Assembly: GCA_022478985.1 (NCBI GenBank)
Contig: JAKSZP010009307.1
Location: forward strand, 1-64,000
Length of the DNA stretch: 64,000 nucleotides
Source: Massospora cicadina
Lineage: Eukaryota; Entomophthoromycota; Entomophthoromycetes; Entomophthorales; Entomophthoraceae
Reading direction: 5' to 3'
This document shows positions 1-10,839 of this stretch, piece after piece. Made by a program: the position numbers and the translations under genes. The number at the start of each line of letters is the position of its first letter. The first letter of the stretch is position 1. The notes under the pieces were generated by a model. It saw nothing but the letters and a program-made list of their open reading frames with translations. It was not told where the DNA came from and made no database searches.

Positions 1-1924
1 TTTTGCTGCACCAGTGTAAGCCCATGTAAGCTACTGGCCGACTATCCAGGTTCAGGCCAACCTAGAAAACCGCGGTGATTATTGTAGACAGGTGAGCCAA
101 AGCTCAACCAATCAGGATTGCCCCACCCTTGTCACTGAGGCCTGCTTTTGCAGCGTTTCACCTTATAAGAAAGTAGTGTGATAGACAATACACCTGACTC
201 TTGCCTCCCCCTTCCTGCTCATATTCCCCCCCAAAGGAGGGTGGAACCCACAAGAACAGGTTGGGTTACAGTCATTAGCTTCCATCCCACTCCCCATTCA
301 GGCCACTACAGGACCCTTACAGGGCGCCTCTCTGGGTTCTGGTGTTAGCTACTCACTCATGTTTACACAAGCTTTCCTCGGTTACTCCACATGAAGGCCC
401 CAGCTTACCCTAACTAGCTACCTCAAAATTGATCTTTAATTGCTACCATCTCACCCAGAAAAAAGATATAATAACAAAGGAAAAGGAGGCTCTATATTAA
501 GAAACTTGATTATTTTTCATTATAACAAAGATAAGTAAAAAAATTTGGGATACCGTGGAATGAGAACAATGATAGAGTTGAGCCTTGTTATAAGATTTTA
601 ACACAGCATTTATGAAAAGTAAATTAAAGTCTATTAGAAAAGTCATCACCTAGCTTATTAGTCCAATTATCTTAAATGTATTGAATATCTATAACTATTT
701 ATTGCAAGAAACTGATGACTTATAATATAATACTGTGATAGAATTAAACACCTGATGATGATAATGAGAATTAAGAATAGATAAATAAGTGACATGTTGA
801 CCATAGGATATTTAATTACATTAATGGTATAAATTAAAGTAATGCGTCACAGTGTAAAGTATAGGAATATAATGATACATGAGCACCTGTAATAATGTTC
901 TATAAGTTAGCAGGAAATAAACACTTGCTAAGTATTTAATTTAATAAGAACTAGACAAGCAAGCCTGATACCAGTGCTTTAGGCACCTAAAATGACATCT
1001 AAACTATGTAAATCTATTCTAAAAGCCACATATGGTTGATACAGTTGCTATGTTTTTTATATTAAGTAAGTTTTAATTGCTTATGAGATATTATTTACTA
1101 GGTTACATATTAAATCCTAATCTATCATATGCATTTAGTTACTAAATGAATTACCTACACTTAATCAATGGTGACTTTATTATAAAAAGTCCAACTATTT
1201 GATCACTTGAACAAAATAAAACAAGAATGCATTATAAGAATAATATAAAGTTGTGCCTCTCATTTAAGTAAATAGTTATCATTTATAAACTAGAAATATT
1301 AATATTATCTTTTTACAGTTATTGTTATAATTTTAATACTATACATATTTAAATTTTAGGTATAAGAAATATTTTCTTAATTACTAGAAGTCATAATAAT
1401 AAATTCAAGCTCCAAGGATCTTAGATTTGTCTCTAAAATATAGTAAGAGACTATAGAACAGATGGGAATGTGACCATAAATGATAAGATACTAGTAACAG
1501 ATATAGCTTGTGCTATGAAAAGGGTGTTAGTCTACTATGAAATAAGTGATGAATTAAGATTTAGAACCTATATATCATGTCTAATGACATAGTTGTGAGT
1601 ACATATTGTAAGAACAAGGACGAGGTGATAAAGCCAAAGTTATCATGTTGGCTGCCCTCCTTGATCTACAGCAACCTGAACCAACGTTAGGTAAGGGCCA
1701 GTACGCCTAGGTTGGTATCAGTGGGCTTGCTGATGGGGTCTCCAGCATTACATTGATTGCCCTGAAAATTACAAGCTATTTCATCAACAAAATTGGTCCA
1801 TCAAGTTTATTTCTAAACGAGAATTAAAAAATTATGGTCTTTACACTTTACAAAATATAATAAGATCTTCCTCATAGCCAAAATTCAAGTTTGTGCATAC
1901 TCAAAATATGCTACTAATATTAAT
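1..1924. other. No gene recognised; AT-rich, unannotated
   Basis: I see no coding region here. The first ~430 bases are richer in C and G and include pyrimidine-rich stretches. They could be the edge of a repeat that continues outside the window, but I could not match them to anything inside it. From ~430 on the sequence is very AT-rich with frequent stops in all frames. A short GC-richer patch around 1620-1750 is also unassigned. Confidence 0.5.
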
Positions 1925-2097
1925 GGTAGCCTGATTCAATTAAAGGGTGGTTAGCCTGGCAGGGTAATTCCTGCTTTCATTCTAGTGCAGGTTTTGTTCA
2001 ACACATGTTTATACCTGTAATGGCTATAAAAAATCTTGGTGTGGTATATTTATCCCAAGGTCAACCCACCTAAATTACTAGGTAGTCTGATCCAATT
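1925..2097 (+). mobile_element. SINE-A copy 1, with 17-bp target-site duplications
   Basis: The SINE body is 1942-2080. It is flanked by 1925-1941 (GGTAGCCTGATTCAATT) and 2081-2097 (GGTAGTCTGATCCAATT), a 17-bp duplication with two mismatches. The body aligns along its length with the copy at 47218-47379. A box-A-like TAGCCTGGCAGG stands near the 5' end, as expected of a tRNA-derived pol III promoter. The 3' end (CCCAAGGTCAACCCACC) resembles the tail of the LINEs and the other SINEs in this window. The family assignment is by internal comparison only. Confidence 0.75.
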
Positions 2098-2710
2098 GTT
2101 TATATTGGACTTTGTTCCATATTTTAGTGATCATATCCTATCCTACCATTTCTCACACAGTCAGTTTTGTCAGACCAGCTCCCTTGTTGGTCATCTCATA
2201 AATAATTCTATAAAACTCTATTTTAGTACCCTTTGGTTTATTATGTCTGCAGTACTCACCAAGAAGTATCCTACAACATAGACTTTTATTTTTTATAAAG
2301 TCTTAATTAAAATAGTTTCCACCAATGATGGAATCTAAATCACTAAATCTAAGGTTCTATAAGGTCTAGACTACAAAACTCAATGGGTCACAAACTCCAC
2401 CCAGAAGTACAACCATGTAGTTTCCTTGTAGTCTATTAAGCGTTTTAATAACTATTTATAAACTCTACTAGGGTCACCCCATCCTAGACACCGTTTTCAG
2501 TGCCTCTTTGGCATTTGTTTCATAGTAGATTCCCAGGCTTTTCATTTTACATCCTCTTCTTGAAATCAGGAGAGCTACAGATACTTAACTTACATTAGAT
2601 GACCAACCATCATTTACTTTTAAATTATGAACATATTACGTGTAGGACTATCCTTGGGTGAGAACTTGATGCGTTGGCCATTAATTGAAGTATTTATGAT
2701 CCTCACCACT
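2098..2710. other. No gene recognised
   Basis: AT-rich sequence with short accidental reading frames. I see no domain, repeat partner or regulatory motif that I can support. Confidence 0.5.
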
Positions 2711-3837
2711 GTGGTTCATCTGTTTTAATTTTTTTATCACTATTGGTGCCCAACCCAAAAGGGGGAGCCACTACGCATCTTTATTTGCAAATGGGCCAAA
2801 CAAAGAGATTATCATAAATTTAAAAATTCTAATGAGCCTTTAGGTTATTATCCTAGCAAGCCATATTGGATGGCGAGGAAGCTTTGGGGAAACTTTTGTC
2901 TAGCGCCCACTTTAGCTGGTGGACCATGGCAGACAACATCAGGGTAGGTGCATTAGCGACATGAGCCATAAGGAGGTATAGTTGTGGGTTTTCTTCATTA
3001 ATGAGGCCAGTGGTACCCATCGCCTCAACGTATTGAGCAAGTTGATGCTCAGCAAAGTGATGAGAGCTGGCACACAAGTAAATGACTTGATGCGCCATTG
3101 GGTTTGGGGATAGTTGGGGTCAAAAAGAGAGGTTTTTGCTGCATCAATGCAAGCACAGCTTGCACCAAAAGCAAGCTCCTCAATTTCATATTTAGCATCC
3201 TCATCAAAAAAGGAAGGGGTATTTGGGATAAGAATACCCTCAACTAGGGGTTCCATCACCCCATGAAGATGCTGGCGGAGGAGGGTGTTGGCAGGGGCAG
3301 CTGCGGCTTCCACTGCCATTTGATTGATATTCTTATAATTTGGAAAGCCACTTTTAGAGTGAAAATGGCGGGGGCACAAATTGGGAGGATCAATAAAAAA
3401 CTCCTCCAATGCAAAATCTGGTTTCATATTGTATGGCTGGTTGCTATCATCAATCCAATTGAGACACTCGAATGGATTAAGCTCAACTAGCGCTGGCCCA
3501 GCCACAGGAGTTGGAATGGTGGTGGAACCTGATTGGACATGAACAGTCAACCACGGCAGCTCAGTCAAAACTGTTTCAGCCATTGACTCAGGATTCCGTA
3601 AACTGGCTGAATTATTCAAATTTTTAAAAAATTTTAATTTTTGATTGGCTGCTGCTTTTGAAGCAGCGCCAGAATTACCTGAGGGTGGGGGCGGGAGGAT
3701 CATGCCCCATTCAAAAAATTGGGGCAAGGCAGCTGCCAGTGCGGCGCCAGAAGGAGGGGCGATGGAAGTAAAGGAGGTGGAAACTGTGGGGCATTTGCGC
3801 TTTGAGTGGTCAAGCTTGGAGTGGTTCATCTGTTTTA
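2711..3837 (-). mobile_element. Reverse-strand retroinsertion with perfect 17-bp TSDs
   Basis: The 17-mer GTGGTTCATCTGTTTTA occurs at 2711-2727 and, unchanged, at 3821-3837. The 1,093-bp insert between them (2728-3820) ends on the reverse strand in a short A-run (GATAAAAAAAT), preceded ~50 bases upstream by AATAAA. This is the signature of target-primed reverse transcription: a 5'-truncated LINE or a processed retrocopy. Its 3' end differs from the LINE tail seen elsewhere in the window, so it belongs to another lineage. Identical TSDs and a nearly open reading frame suggest a relatively young insertion. Confidence 0.75.
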
Positions 3838-3874
3838 CTTGGATTAATTTTGGCGTTTTCTTCACCACATCCAA
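2853..3874 (-). pseudogene. Unrecognised ~340-residue ORF with one frameshift, carried by the retroinsertion
   Basis: One frame runs open from 3874 down to 2939. The sense appears to move to the frame 3098-2853 around 3095-3115, so one small indel separates two open segments totalling ~340 residues. The N-terminal third is rich in Ala, Pro and Ser (Pro runs, Ala-Ala repeats); the rest is mixed with acidic and aromatic patches. I see no zinc knuckle, RT or protease motif. The ATG at 3829 lies inside the right TSD and the one at 3874 outside the insert, so the true start was probably lost by 5' truncation. It could be a LINE ORF1 or a retrocopied host mRNA; I cannot name it. It is far better preserved than the surrounding gypsy pol. 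Confidence 0.55.
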
Positions 3875-5176
3875 CTGAAGGGTTCCTACCCTTCCTCCTT
3901 GTACTTGGTGGTTTTTAGACTTTTTGCAATCATGCTTTAATTAATACCAAAATCAAACTCAGAAACATTTCTAAAATTAGTCAGGAGATAGATTCCAATC
4001 TTCTTAAGTTTCTATATATCTTATATAAAAATCCCTCTTCCCCTTACAGCGTAGAATTGCTGCATTAACTTTCACTTAGTGCATTACCTGGGTATTTATT
4101 GCTTTTTGAATACAGCCAAAGTTTAGAAAGTTAATAGAAGGTTTGAAATGCCTTCTAGAAGCTTGGAAACCAGCTTCAACTCCATTACAAAACTTTTATA
4201 AGCTGCATGCACATAGTCAAATGGGATTTCTTGGGTGTCCTATTTGTGTAATTTTTGCGGTTATTTCTAGGACCTACCTTAATCTGACATCACTAGAAGT
4301 TCATTTCCCCAATTAACAGTATACAAATGTTCATAGAACTACTGGATATGGTAGGCTCCACCTACCAACCACAATCATGTAATTGCCAGCTTTTGGGAGA
4401 TTCTAGCCCAATCAACGGTGTATCTATCATTTAGCCACTTAATGTCCAATTGTGGGGACCCCTACTTAACACACCTAAAACAGCAATTTAATTTTAAGAA
4501 TAGAGGAGTTATATGCTGACCTACCAATGTTTTTGATGAATTATGATGGTTGTCAGGGTGTTAGTCATGTAATTTGATTAAACGTACATTTGATTTAGCT
4601 GATTATGTTTAACTTCTGGACTTCTATTATACCCCTGAAACAGCACTTTGTCTCTGAAAATGGAAATACCCTATTCTGACCTACCTTCATTCTCAGGATA
4701 ATGGAAGGCCAGCAGGGGTCTAGTCCAAGGTTATAATTATATATATGATTTAAATTTTTCTATAGAACTCCTTTCCATGAAACAATTGAGCCTACATCCA
4801 AAGAGGGTCTTGCCACTATAATAATTGATAGAAATGTACAAACAGCAACTAGTCTGGGAATCCTATCTTTGGAACCCAAAAATGCCATTTTTAACGGTAA
4901 CATTTTATATAATTTGATCCATCATTAAGCTCTTGGGCAATAGCTTCATACCATTTCTGTATATCAGCTCACCCCTGATAGCCCTCGCCTGACCCATTAT
5001 GATTTGTCACACTCAGGAGGCAGAAAAATAATTTTTATTACAATATTATGGCAATTATGCCCCTACAGAAATTTTGTGAGTTATTACCCTTTTTTATATG
5101 AGTAGAAAATTATTTTCTCCCCAGTTTATGACAAAAATAATATCCTGGTGCCATTACTATACTTGAACTGGATACC
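3838..5176. other. No gene recognised; possible gag-side remains of G1
   Basis: AT-rich and stop-rich. By position it would hold the LTR/gag side of the forward gypsy G1, whose protease starts near 5580, but I cannot identify a gag, zinc knuckle or LTR here. Confidence 0.4.
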
Positions 5177-5494
5177 ACTAGTCTTTTTTTTATTTATTTG
5201 AGGCAAGCCGACCAGGGGACAGACATTACCAAAATAGAGAAAGAAAGTATTGACATGAAACCTGAGCAGGGTCAACTCTGTCATAGAAAGTTTTTTCCAC
5301 CTCCAGATTGGAACTCAGATTTTTCTGGTTATGTCATGGGTAAGGTTTTCGTGTTATTATACCTACTAACTGCCAATAGCTTCCTTTGGCTGGCACCCCA
5401 ATTGATGTGCGAAGGGCGGGAATCAAACCTGCAACCTTCAGGTTGGTAGCCATACACCCTACTGACTCGCCTTCCACCCCCTACTAGTCTTTTT
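5177..5494 (-). mobile_element. SINE-C: tRNA-derived head, LINE-like tail, 12-bp TSDs
   Basis: The body is 5189-5482 on the reverse strand, flanked by ACTAGTCTTTTT at 5177-5188 and 5483-5494. Reading from 5482 downwards, the head has an A-box-like GAGTCAGTAGGG and then GGTTTGATTCC, one base from the tRNA B-box consensus GGTTCGATTCC, inside a T-arm-like stem. The 3' end reads TGTCTGTCCCCTGGTCGGCT followed by CAAATAAATAAAA, essentially the 3' end of LINE-B. This is the classic SINE layout: pol III head, unrelated body, tail borrowed from a partner LINE. It is not a functional tRNA gene, because the acceptor and D-arm pairing is incomplete. Confidence 0.75.
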
Positions 5495-5574
5495 CTTGAA
5501 CTTTCTGATTTTTTAATGAAGAGTACTATGGTTATATTTCCTCTATGCACTTTCTCACCCTTTAGGGATTAGTT

Positions 5575-5815
5575 AGGACAGATATTCTGGTGGATATTGG
5601 CATGAGAGACTTTATTGATCAAGACTTAACCAACTGCCTTGAGTTAAATTACTTACCTGATGATATGGTTAGGGCAGGTAACTCGAAGGCTATTCTCACA
5701 TTAAGAGTTTAGGTTCTTATTGATTATCAAGCTTGTAAGTACCACCTTGCTGACCACTTTCAGCCAACAAAAAACCTTGTGTACCAAAATATCTTAGGCA
5801 TAGATTGTGCTTAAA
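5575..5815 (+). pseudogene. G1 aspartic protease remnant
   Basis: Translation around 5580-5640 gives a LVDIGMRDFIDQDL-like string, matching the gypsy protease active-site loop (D-S-G-A-x-x-x-F-I-D) with the Ser replaced by Ile. A further ~60 codons continue in roughly one frame until stops near 5710 and 5815. The enzyme would cleave the Gag-Pol polyprotein; with the DSG triad changed it is unlikely to work. Confidence 0.55.
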
Positions 5816-6073
5816 TTTAATATTAAACCAATTTGAAGGACAATACTTTGACTTTAACTATGAAGAGTGGGAAAGTAATAATAATCCTTTGTTTGTGGTG
5901 GATACTTTACGTGATTTGCCACATTAGCTTATAATATTAAGTTTTAAACCACTGTTGAAACCCAATAGAACCCCCTTTACCCACCTTTTTATTTGGATTA
6001 AAGTTTTCTTTATATGCGGCTTCTGCGGATGTTTTACCTGAACATACTGAGGTTGTTTGAAAATTTAAACTAA

Positions 6074-6710
6074 CAGTGTGTAATGGTCAGGTTAATCTGA
6101 TTGTTACATTTTGACTTGAGATTCAGATTTCCAAATCTCAAAGTGAATGCTTTTTTGTGTTTTGTGGCTTATGCAGGACTTGGCGCTGGGCTGTGCCCCT
6201 TCCAAGCTATTCTTTAAGCTCTTAGGGGCCCAAAGAATATTGCAGAGGGACTCACTGGAAGGGCTACCTTAAAATTTTGGGCCCACATGATTCTAAACTA
6301 AGTTCAGGATTTATTCTTGTTTTCTGCCTTCTCATGGGTCTCTGGTGGCCATGAGGCCGCCCTTGCCTTGTCTTGCCTGAATTTCCCATGGAAAAGCTAG
6401 CTTTTGTTCCTTAACAAAATTGTTTGATTTTCAGGGTTTAGATTGTTAATACAATTGTGGGTTTTTTCTATGTGTGGTTTATGGTACCATTATACTATTG
6501 GGATTAAATTCATCTAAATGTTTATTTCCAAAATAAAGAAGTCAAAACTAATTCCAGGGTCAAATAATCACTTACTTGTGTCATATTTCTCAATTTTTGA
6601 AATTCCCTAAATACGAAATTGAATTGACAATTTCAGCATCTATTTTGATTTGCTGATCCTAAGGCAAGATGGTGGTTAATAACTGGGTTGTTTTCATAAG
6701 TTACACAGTG
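6074..6710 (+). repeat. Solo LTR (family M) with CAGTG duplication
   Basis: The LTR spans 6079-6705, starts TGTAATGGTCAGG, ends GTTACA, and is flanked by CAGTG at 6074-6078 and 6706-6710. It aligns, in the opposite orientation, with both LTRs of the miniature element at 18653-20435. A solo LTR with an intact 5-bp duplication arises when the two LTRs of a full insertion recombine and the interior is lost. It sits between the protease and RT of G1, so it is younger than G1. Confidence 0.85.
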
Positions 6711-6857
6711 GTCTTAGTTCGCATCTCCTCCCCTATTTGTCCCTTAGCATTGTGGAAAGAGGCACTGCTAGATGTTTGGGTTACAAAACAACTTGCCAAA
6801 AGCGTTATTTTTAGAGTACTTATACAGTATGATCACCACTATTAATTATGTAGAAAG

Positions 6858-7330
6858 CAGATGGTTATCTACGTCCTTGTGGAGACTATGATAAATTGAA
6901 TAATGTTACCATACCCAATCTGCATCCCATTTTGATGAAATAACAAATTTCCCATATTGTGGAGAAAGCCAAAGTTTTATCCCAGTTGGAATTACTGAAC
7001 GCCACTATTGAAATTTTCATTTAAAAGGGGCAAAAATGGCTTACTGTCTTCCTCACCAGAAGGGAATTTTACAATTATGGTAATGCCATATGGTTTTAAG
7101 AATGCGCCTGCAACTTTACAACATCATATTGATGCGGCATCATAAGAACTGTTGGGTTTATGTTCTGTGGCCTATATGGATGACAATTTTGTTTCCTCCC
7201 CATATCAGGCGTCCCATGAAATCCACTAGTGGAAAGTGGTTGAACACTTGGAGCAGCAAACGTGACGCTGTAAATGAGTAAGTGCGGTTTTCAAGTCCCA
7301 GGTTACCTTCTTAGGCAAAATTGTATTTGT
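6858..7330 (+). pseudogene. G1 reverse transcriptase remnant
   Basis: Around 6858-6935 the translation contains RPCGDYDKLNN, the finger/palm motif of gypsy RTs. A MPYGFKNAPAT-like motif follows at ~7080-7115, and the catalytic YMDD box is intact at 7173-7184. The segments lie in different frames and a stop occurs after the A-P-A-T-L-Q motif, so the gene is dead although the catalytic Asp pair survives. The N-terminal part was separated from the protease by the solo LTR. Confidence 0.7.
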
Positions 7331-7389
7331 AAAGGTCATAAGTTTATTCTATACAAGGAGAAAGCTAATCAAGATTGGCTCACTATAAA

Positions 7390-8010
7390 CTCACTAAAAG
7401 AATTACATAGCTTGATTTGGACATGTACCGTCTTTGGGAAAGTTACATTTAGTTTTCCAAAGATTGCCACATCATTGCACAAGACCAGTGGTGCTAAATC
7501 CCTTCAGTGGTCATCTACACTAGAGGAAGCATTTCAGGCTGTGAAGTGCACGCAGGTTCTACCTTAGTATTTCATCATGTGTACCCCAGCAAGGAGTTTA
7601 TAGTGGTCAGAAATGCTTCAAATTATGACATTGCTGCTGCTCTATTGCAAGTGGGCACAGATGGATTTGAGCACTAAGCAAAGTATTTCTCTCAAAAAAT
7701 GCCCCTACATGAATTAAAATAAACTGTATATGATAAAGAGTTATTAAAGGTAGTGGAAGCGCTGAATTACTAGCGCCACCATCTACATGGTTCTTCTCAG
7801 CCCTTTTAGGGTTGTACAGATCATCAGGCACTGCTTTACAACTACACTCGTCATGTACTAATCCCATGGCAAACCCGCTGGCATGAGACCATTTACCATT
7901 TTTTGTTCTCTTATAGTTTACAAAAGTTAAGGAGAATGGTTTAACTGACGCCTTAAGTTGTAATCCAGCCTTGGCTTCTGACCCTAAGGAAGAGGAACCT
8001 CATAACACCC
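7390..8010 (+). pseudogene. G1 RNase H and hinge remnant
   Basis: Forward translation from ~7590 gives a DIAAALLQ string, then a Y-D-K-E-L-L-K-V-V-E-A run near 7725-7760 and T-D-H-Q-A-L near 7812-7830, all characteristic of gypsy RNase H. Several in-frame stops interrupt it. It would degrade the RNA strand of the RNA/DNA hybrid during replication. Confidence 0.65.
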
Positions 8011-8369
8011 AACTGACTATTCCCCTTAGGTAAGAACATATCAAACCAGCCCACCACAATCACCAGTTCACCTGATTTTTCTTTCATGGAAAATCTTGAG
8101 GAGTATGTAAGGCTCAAAAAGGTCGTCTTATCACAGTTTTTGTCCTTTAAGTATCTTTAAATTCTTTCAAAATGAACCTAAACCAAGAAGAACTGATGAG
8201 GAGGTACCATGTAAAAGACAATATAATGTGCTTCCAGGAAGCTTTATGGGCTCCCACTGAACCTCTTTTCCTGAAATAATCAAGGAGCATTAAATAGGAT
8301 AATATGGGGCGCCATGAGAAAGCAAAAACACTGGAGCTAATCCAATGCACATATAGCAGGAAGGATTCC

Positions 8370-9060
8370 TAGCTCAGGTTTCTAGATATGCTAAGGAGTG
8401 CCTTATTTGATATAGGAAGAAACCATATCGTCATCTCCTTGATGGGTTGTTGGTACTCGTCCAGAAAGCAGAAGGGCCCTAAACTTCCCTATCAGTCAAC
8501 TTTTTTTATAGTTACCTCTCTCAGATGGATATGATGTCATTATAGTAGTAGTGGACCGTTTCACCAAGTTTGCTACTTCATCTCATGCTATACCACAGTA
8601 ATATCAGTGAATTTAACTAAGCTGTTTTACCCCAGATAATTCCACCAATGTCATAACAAAGGAAATAAGTAAGGAATGTAAGCCCAATTAATGACATTAT
8701 ATTAAGAGGAGCTTTGTGAAACTTTATTAAAATTAGTTCTTGCTGTTCTATTGCCTTTCACTTATAGTCAGATGGGCAGATAAAACAAGTAAACTAATGT
8801 TTAGAAAAATTTTCTGCGGTGTAACACTGCAGGCAGATCATTCATATTGGGCCTCCCATCTCCCACTGGCACAGTTCAGCTATAAAAAAGCCCATCAATA
8901 TTCTATTGGTTGCATCCCTTATTCTCCAACTATTAGGTAGGCCCCTCCCTTGATATAAAACCCAGTTGTAGGACCAAGATTGAATCTGTGATGGACTTTA
9001 AAAAGTTCATCAGTGTGAGGACTGGCGTTTAGGCGTCAAGTTTTAATGGCACAGGTAAAT
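8370..9060 (+). pseudogene. G1 integrase remnant
   Basis: Broken forward frames resemble gypsy integrase: a V-D-R-F-T-K-F string near 8550-8570 for the first catalytic region, then W-A-S-H-L-P-L-A-Q-F near 8850-8880, and an N-x-x-x-x-S-I-G-C-I-P-Y-S-P segment near 8890-8930, typical of the core C-terminus. Stops are frequent and I could not place all three catalytic acidic residues. Confidence 0.55.
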
Positions 9061-9389
9061 TTGCACTAAATAAAATGCAATAATTATGAGAGCAGATGCC
9101 CAAGAAAACAGGGAATAATTCATAAATTAATAAAAAATAGGTTTTATTTATATACAATTAGAAAATTGTAGTATTAGTTTTTCACAGTGGCCATTGGGTG
9201 GCAGGTTATCGTCTTAGTAGACTAACTTACAGAGCTCTAGTCATAAAGATCCCTCTACCAAAACAATCCTTTTTAATATTCTTACTCACTCCAAGTGTGC
9301 TCATTAGTGCAACTACACAGAACTTGAGAATAATATATAGTTGCATATTATCCAAGAAAATTAATGTACTGATTGCCTAGGGACTAGGG

Positions 9390-9640
9390 CATTTACAAAA
9401 AATAGTACTCATCCAATCACACTGGCAGATGGTCAAATAATTAGTGCTAAAACTATTCTCAACTAGTCTTATGACAGCACGGGGACAAAGTAGTTCCACA
9501 AAAAAATAAAAAGAGGTAATACAAAAACTGTTGCCATAGGCCATAAAAATCAAGGTATTATGGAATTAAGAGTTGCACCTTTGGAGATTAAGGTTTTGAC
9601 CCTCATCCATATTTATCAGTATTAAAGGCACAAGGGCAAG
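9390..9640 (+). pseudogene. Possible second gypsy protease fragment
   Basis: Around 9397-9460 a forward frame reads PITLADGQIISAKT, like the strand that follows the active site in gypsy proteases, but no convincing D-S/T-G triad precedes it. It lies downstream of G1 integrase, so it would belong to a different, truncated element. The call rests on one short motif. Confidence 0.3.
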
Positions 9641-10021
9641 GTAACAAAAGTGAATTAATACTTACTAAATTTAACAAATATATATAATATGTGGGCACAT
9701 AGGATATTATTTTTATCAAACTAATTCTATAAATTTACACCAGAATATCATTCCCAAATGATTAAGCCCTTTGTCTAATATTAGTAAAAATAATAGATTA
9801 AATATACAAATAGTTGTTTGTTGGGCGGTAAGACCATTCATAAAATTTATTTCAATTGAACAAGCATCAGAGAACAATAATGAGCATGGGTAGACCAGGC
9901 TCACTGAGAAGCTGGGGCCCTAAGGCTGGTACTTGCTTGTTGACCCTTTTTGTACTTTAACCAGTTATTTGGGGTTATCACTTGTAAGACTAAGGTGGAG
10001 GTTTAAGCTCTGAGTTTGTAT
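9641..10021. other. No gene recognised
   Basis: AT-rich sequence up to the outer edge of the Shell-1 LTR. I see nothing I can support. Confidence 0.45.
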
Positions 10022-10132
10022 TGCACAAGACAAGCACACTACTTGCGCAGGTATAGTTCTTTATGGAACTTCTTTGATCCAACTCGATTGCACAACCTTT
10101 ATTATGTCATGAGATCAAATTCACTAAATATT
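10022..10132 (-). repeat. Shell-1 3' LTR, outer part
   Basis: Begins TGCACAAGACAAGCACAC and aligns with 33473-33580 (TGCGCAATACAAACACAC...). The LTR is broken at 10132 by SINE-B and resumes at 17286. Confidence 0.7.
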
Positions 10133-10349
10133 TGAAATTTTATTTGAGGTGGGCTGACTTGGGGATGTACCGCATTGATGAAGGGGATTCAAAATAATGG
10201 AAAAGAAGGATAAAACCCAGAAAATCTCCATGCACGGCATATGATAGATCAGGATCTCCATGGACCAACTTGCTATTAGCTATCTCAGTTTGGAGCATTG
10301 GTGCACAACGCCAACACAGTCATAATCGTCTCCTACCCAAAGTTCATCT
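10120..10349 (-). mobile_element. SINE-B copy 1, 3' portion (split by G2)
   Basis: Reverse complement of the intact SINE-B at 58760-59048, including the tail (GAGGTGGGCTGAC on the forward strand) and a middle part with the ACCCAAAGTTCA block. It stops abruptly at 10349, exactly where the G2 LTR begins. The missing 5' head lies at 17215-17284 on the other side of G2. A plausible eroded TSD (TTCACTAAATATT at 10120-10132 against TTCACAGGTTATT at 17286-17298, 9 of 13 matching) places the SINE inside the Shell-1 LTR. Confidence 0.8.
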
Positions 10350-10808
10350 TGTTGGGATTTTAGGACGATGCCACGGATCCTTTTTTGATTTTTGTTGGGC
10401 CAGTGACCTGAAGTTTAAGGGTGCTGGATGCTTACCTTAGTTGCTTCTCTTGGTAAAGAAGTCTTATTAATCCAGATATAAGTCTGGGTTTGTAAATTCC
10501 AAATGAATACAATTTTCACTTAAAATTGCGAAAAAGGGGAGAAAAAGAGTACAGTATTTTGTTCAAAATCGCTTTTTAATGGAATTGGGGAGGGTTAATT
10601 AGCCAAAATCTAAGCCGCACAAGCCTAGATCTATTAGATAAAGAAATTGGGGATTTTATGCTAACTCCTAGTAATTCATTCAATCTGATTAAGCTCTTTT
10701 CATAGCTCAGGTTTGAATCTTGACCAATTTTGGGTTTTTTGGTCAGCTCAGGATCAATTCCCATTATCCAATATATCTGAATTAGCCGTTTGGGCTGGAT
10801 TTCTGACA
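10350..10808 (-). repeat. G2 3' LTR
   Basis: 459 bp. On the forward strand it starts TGTTGGGATT and ends CTGACA, so the element-sense LTR is TGTCAG...CCCAACA. It aligns with 16758-17214 throughout. Confidence 0.88.
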
Positions 10809-10820
10809 TTACCCCCTCTA
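10809..10820 (-). promoter_or_regulatory. G2 polypurine tract
   Basis: The reverse strand reads AGAGGGGGTAA immediately before the TGTCAG start of the 3' LTR: the expected plus-strand DNA priming site. Confidence 0.8.
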
Positions 10821-10839
10821 GAGCTTGGCGCAGGAGGGG

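Larger units (their letters stand above)
5560..9140 (+). mobile_element. Gypsy-type LTR retrotransposon relic G1 (forward)
   Basis: Protease, RT, RNase H and integrase fragments occur in Ty3/gypsy order on the forward strand with many stops and frameshifts. I could not find its LTRs. A solo LTR of another family interrupts it between protease and RT. The domains are described individually below. Confidence 0.75.

Noticed and set aside
1..430. An LTR or rRNA fragment at the window start
   Set aside because: Only base composition suggests it; no partner, terminal motif or conserved rRNA string was found.
5390..5482. A functional tRNA gene on the reverse strand
   Set aside because: The B box and T-arm are good, but the acceptor and D-arm do not pair properly, and the segment continues into a SINE body flanked by TSDs.
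7090..7567. Forward open frames at 7090-7281 and 7274-7567 as separate small genes
   Set aside because: They overlap G1 RT in other frames; the RT motifs (MPYGF, YMDD) lie in different registers, so these are shadows.
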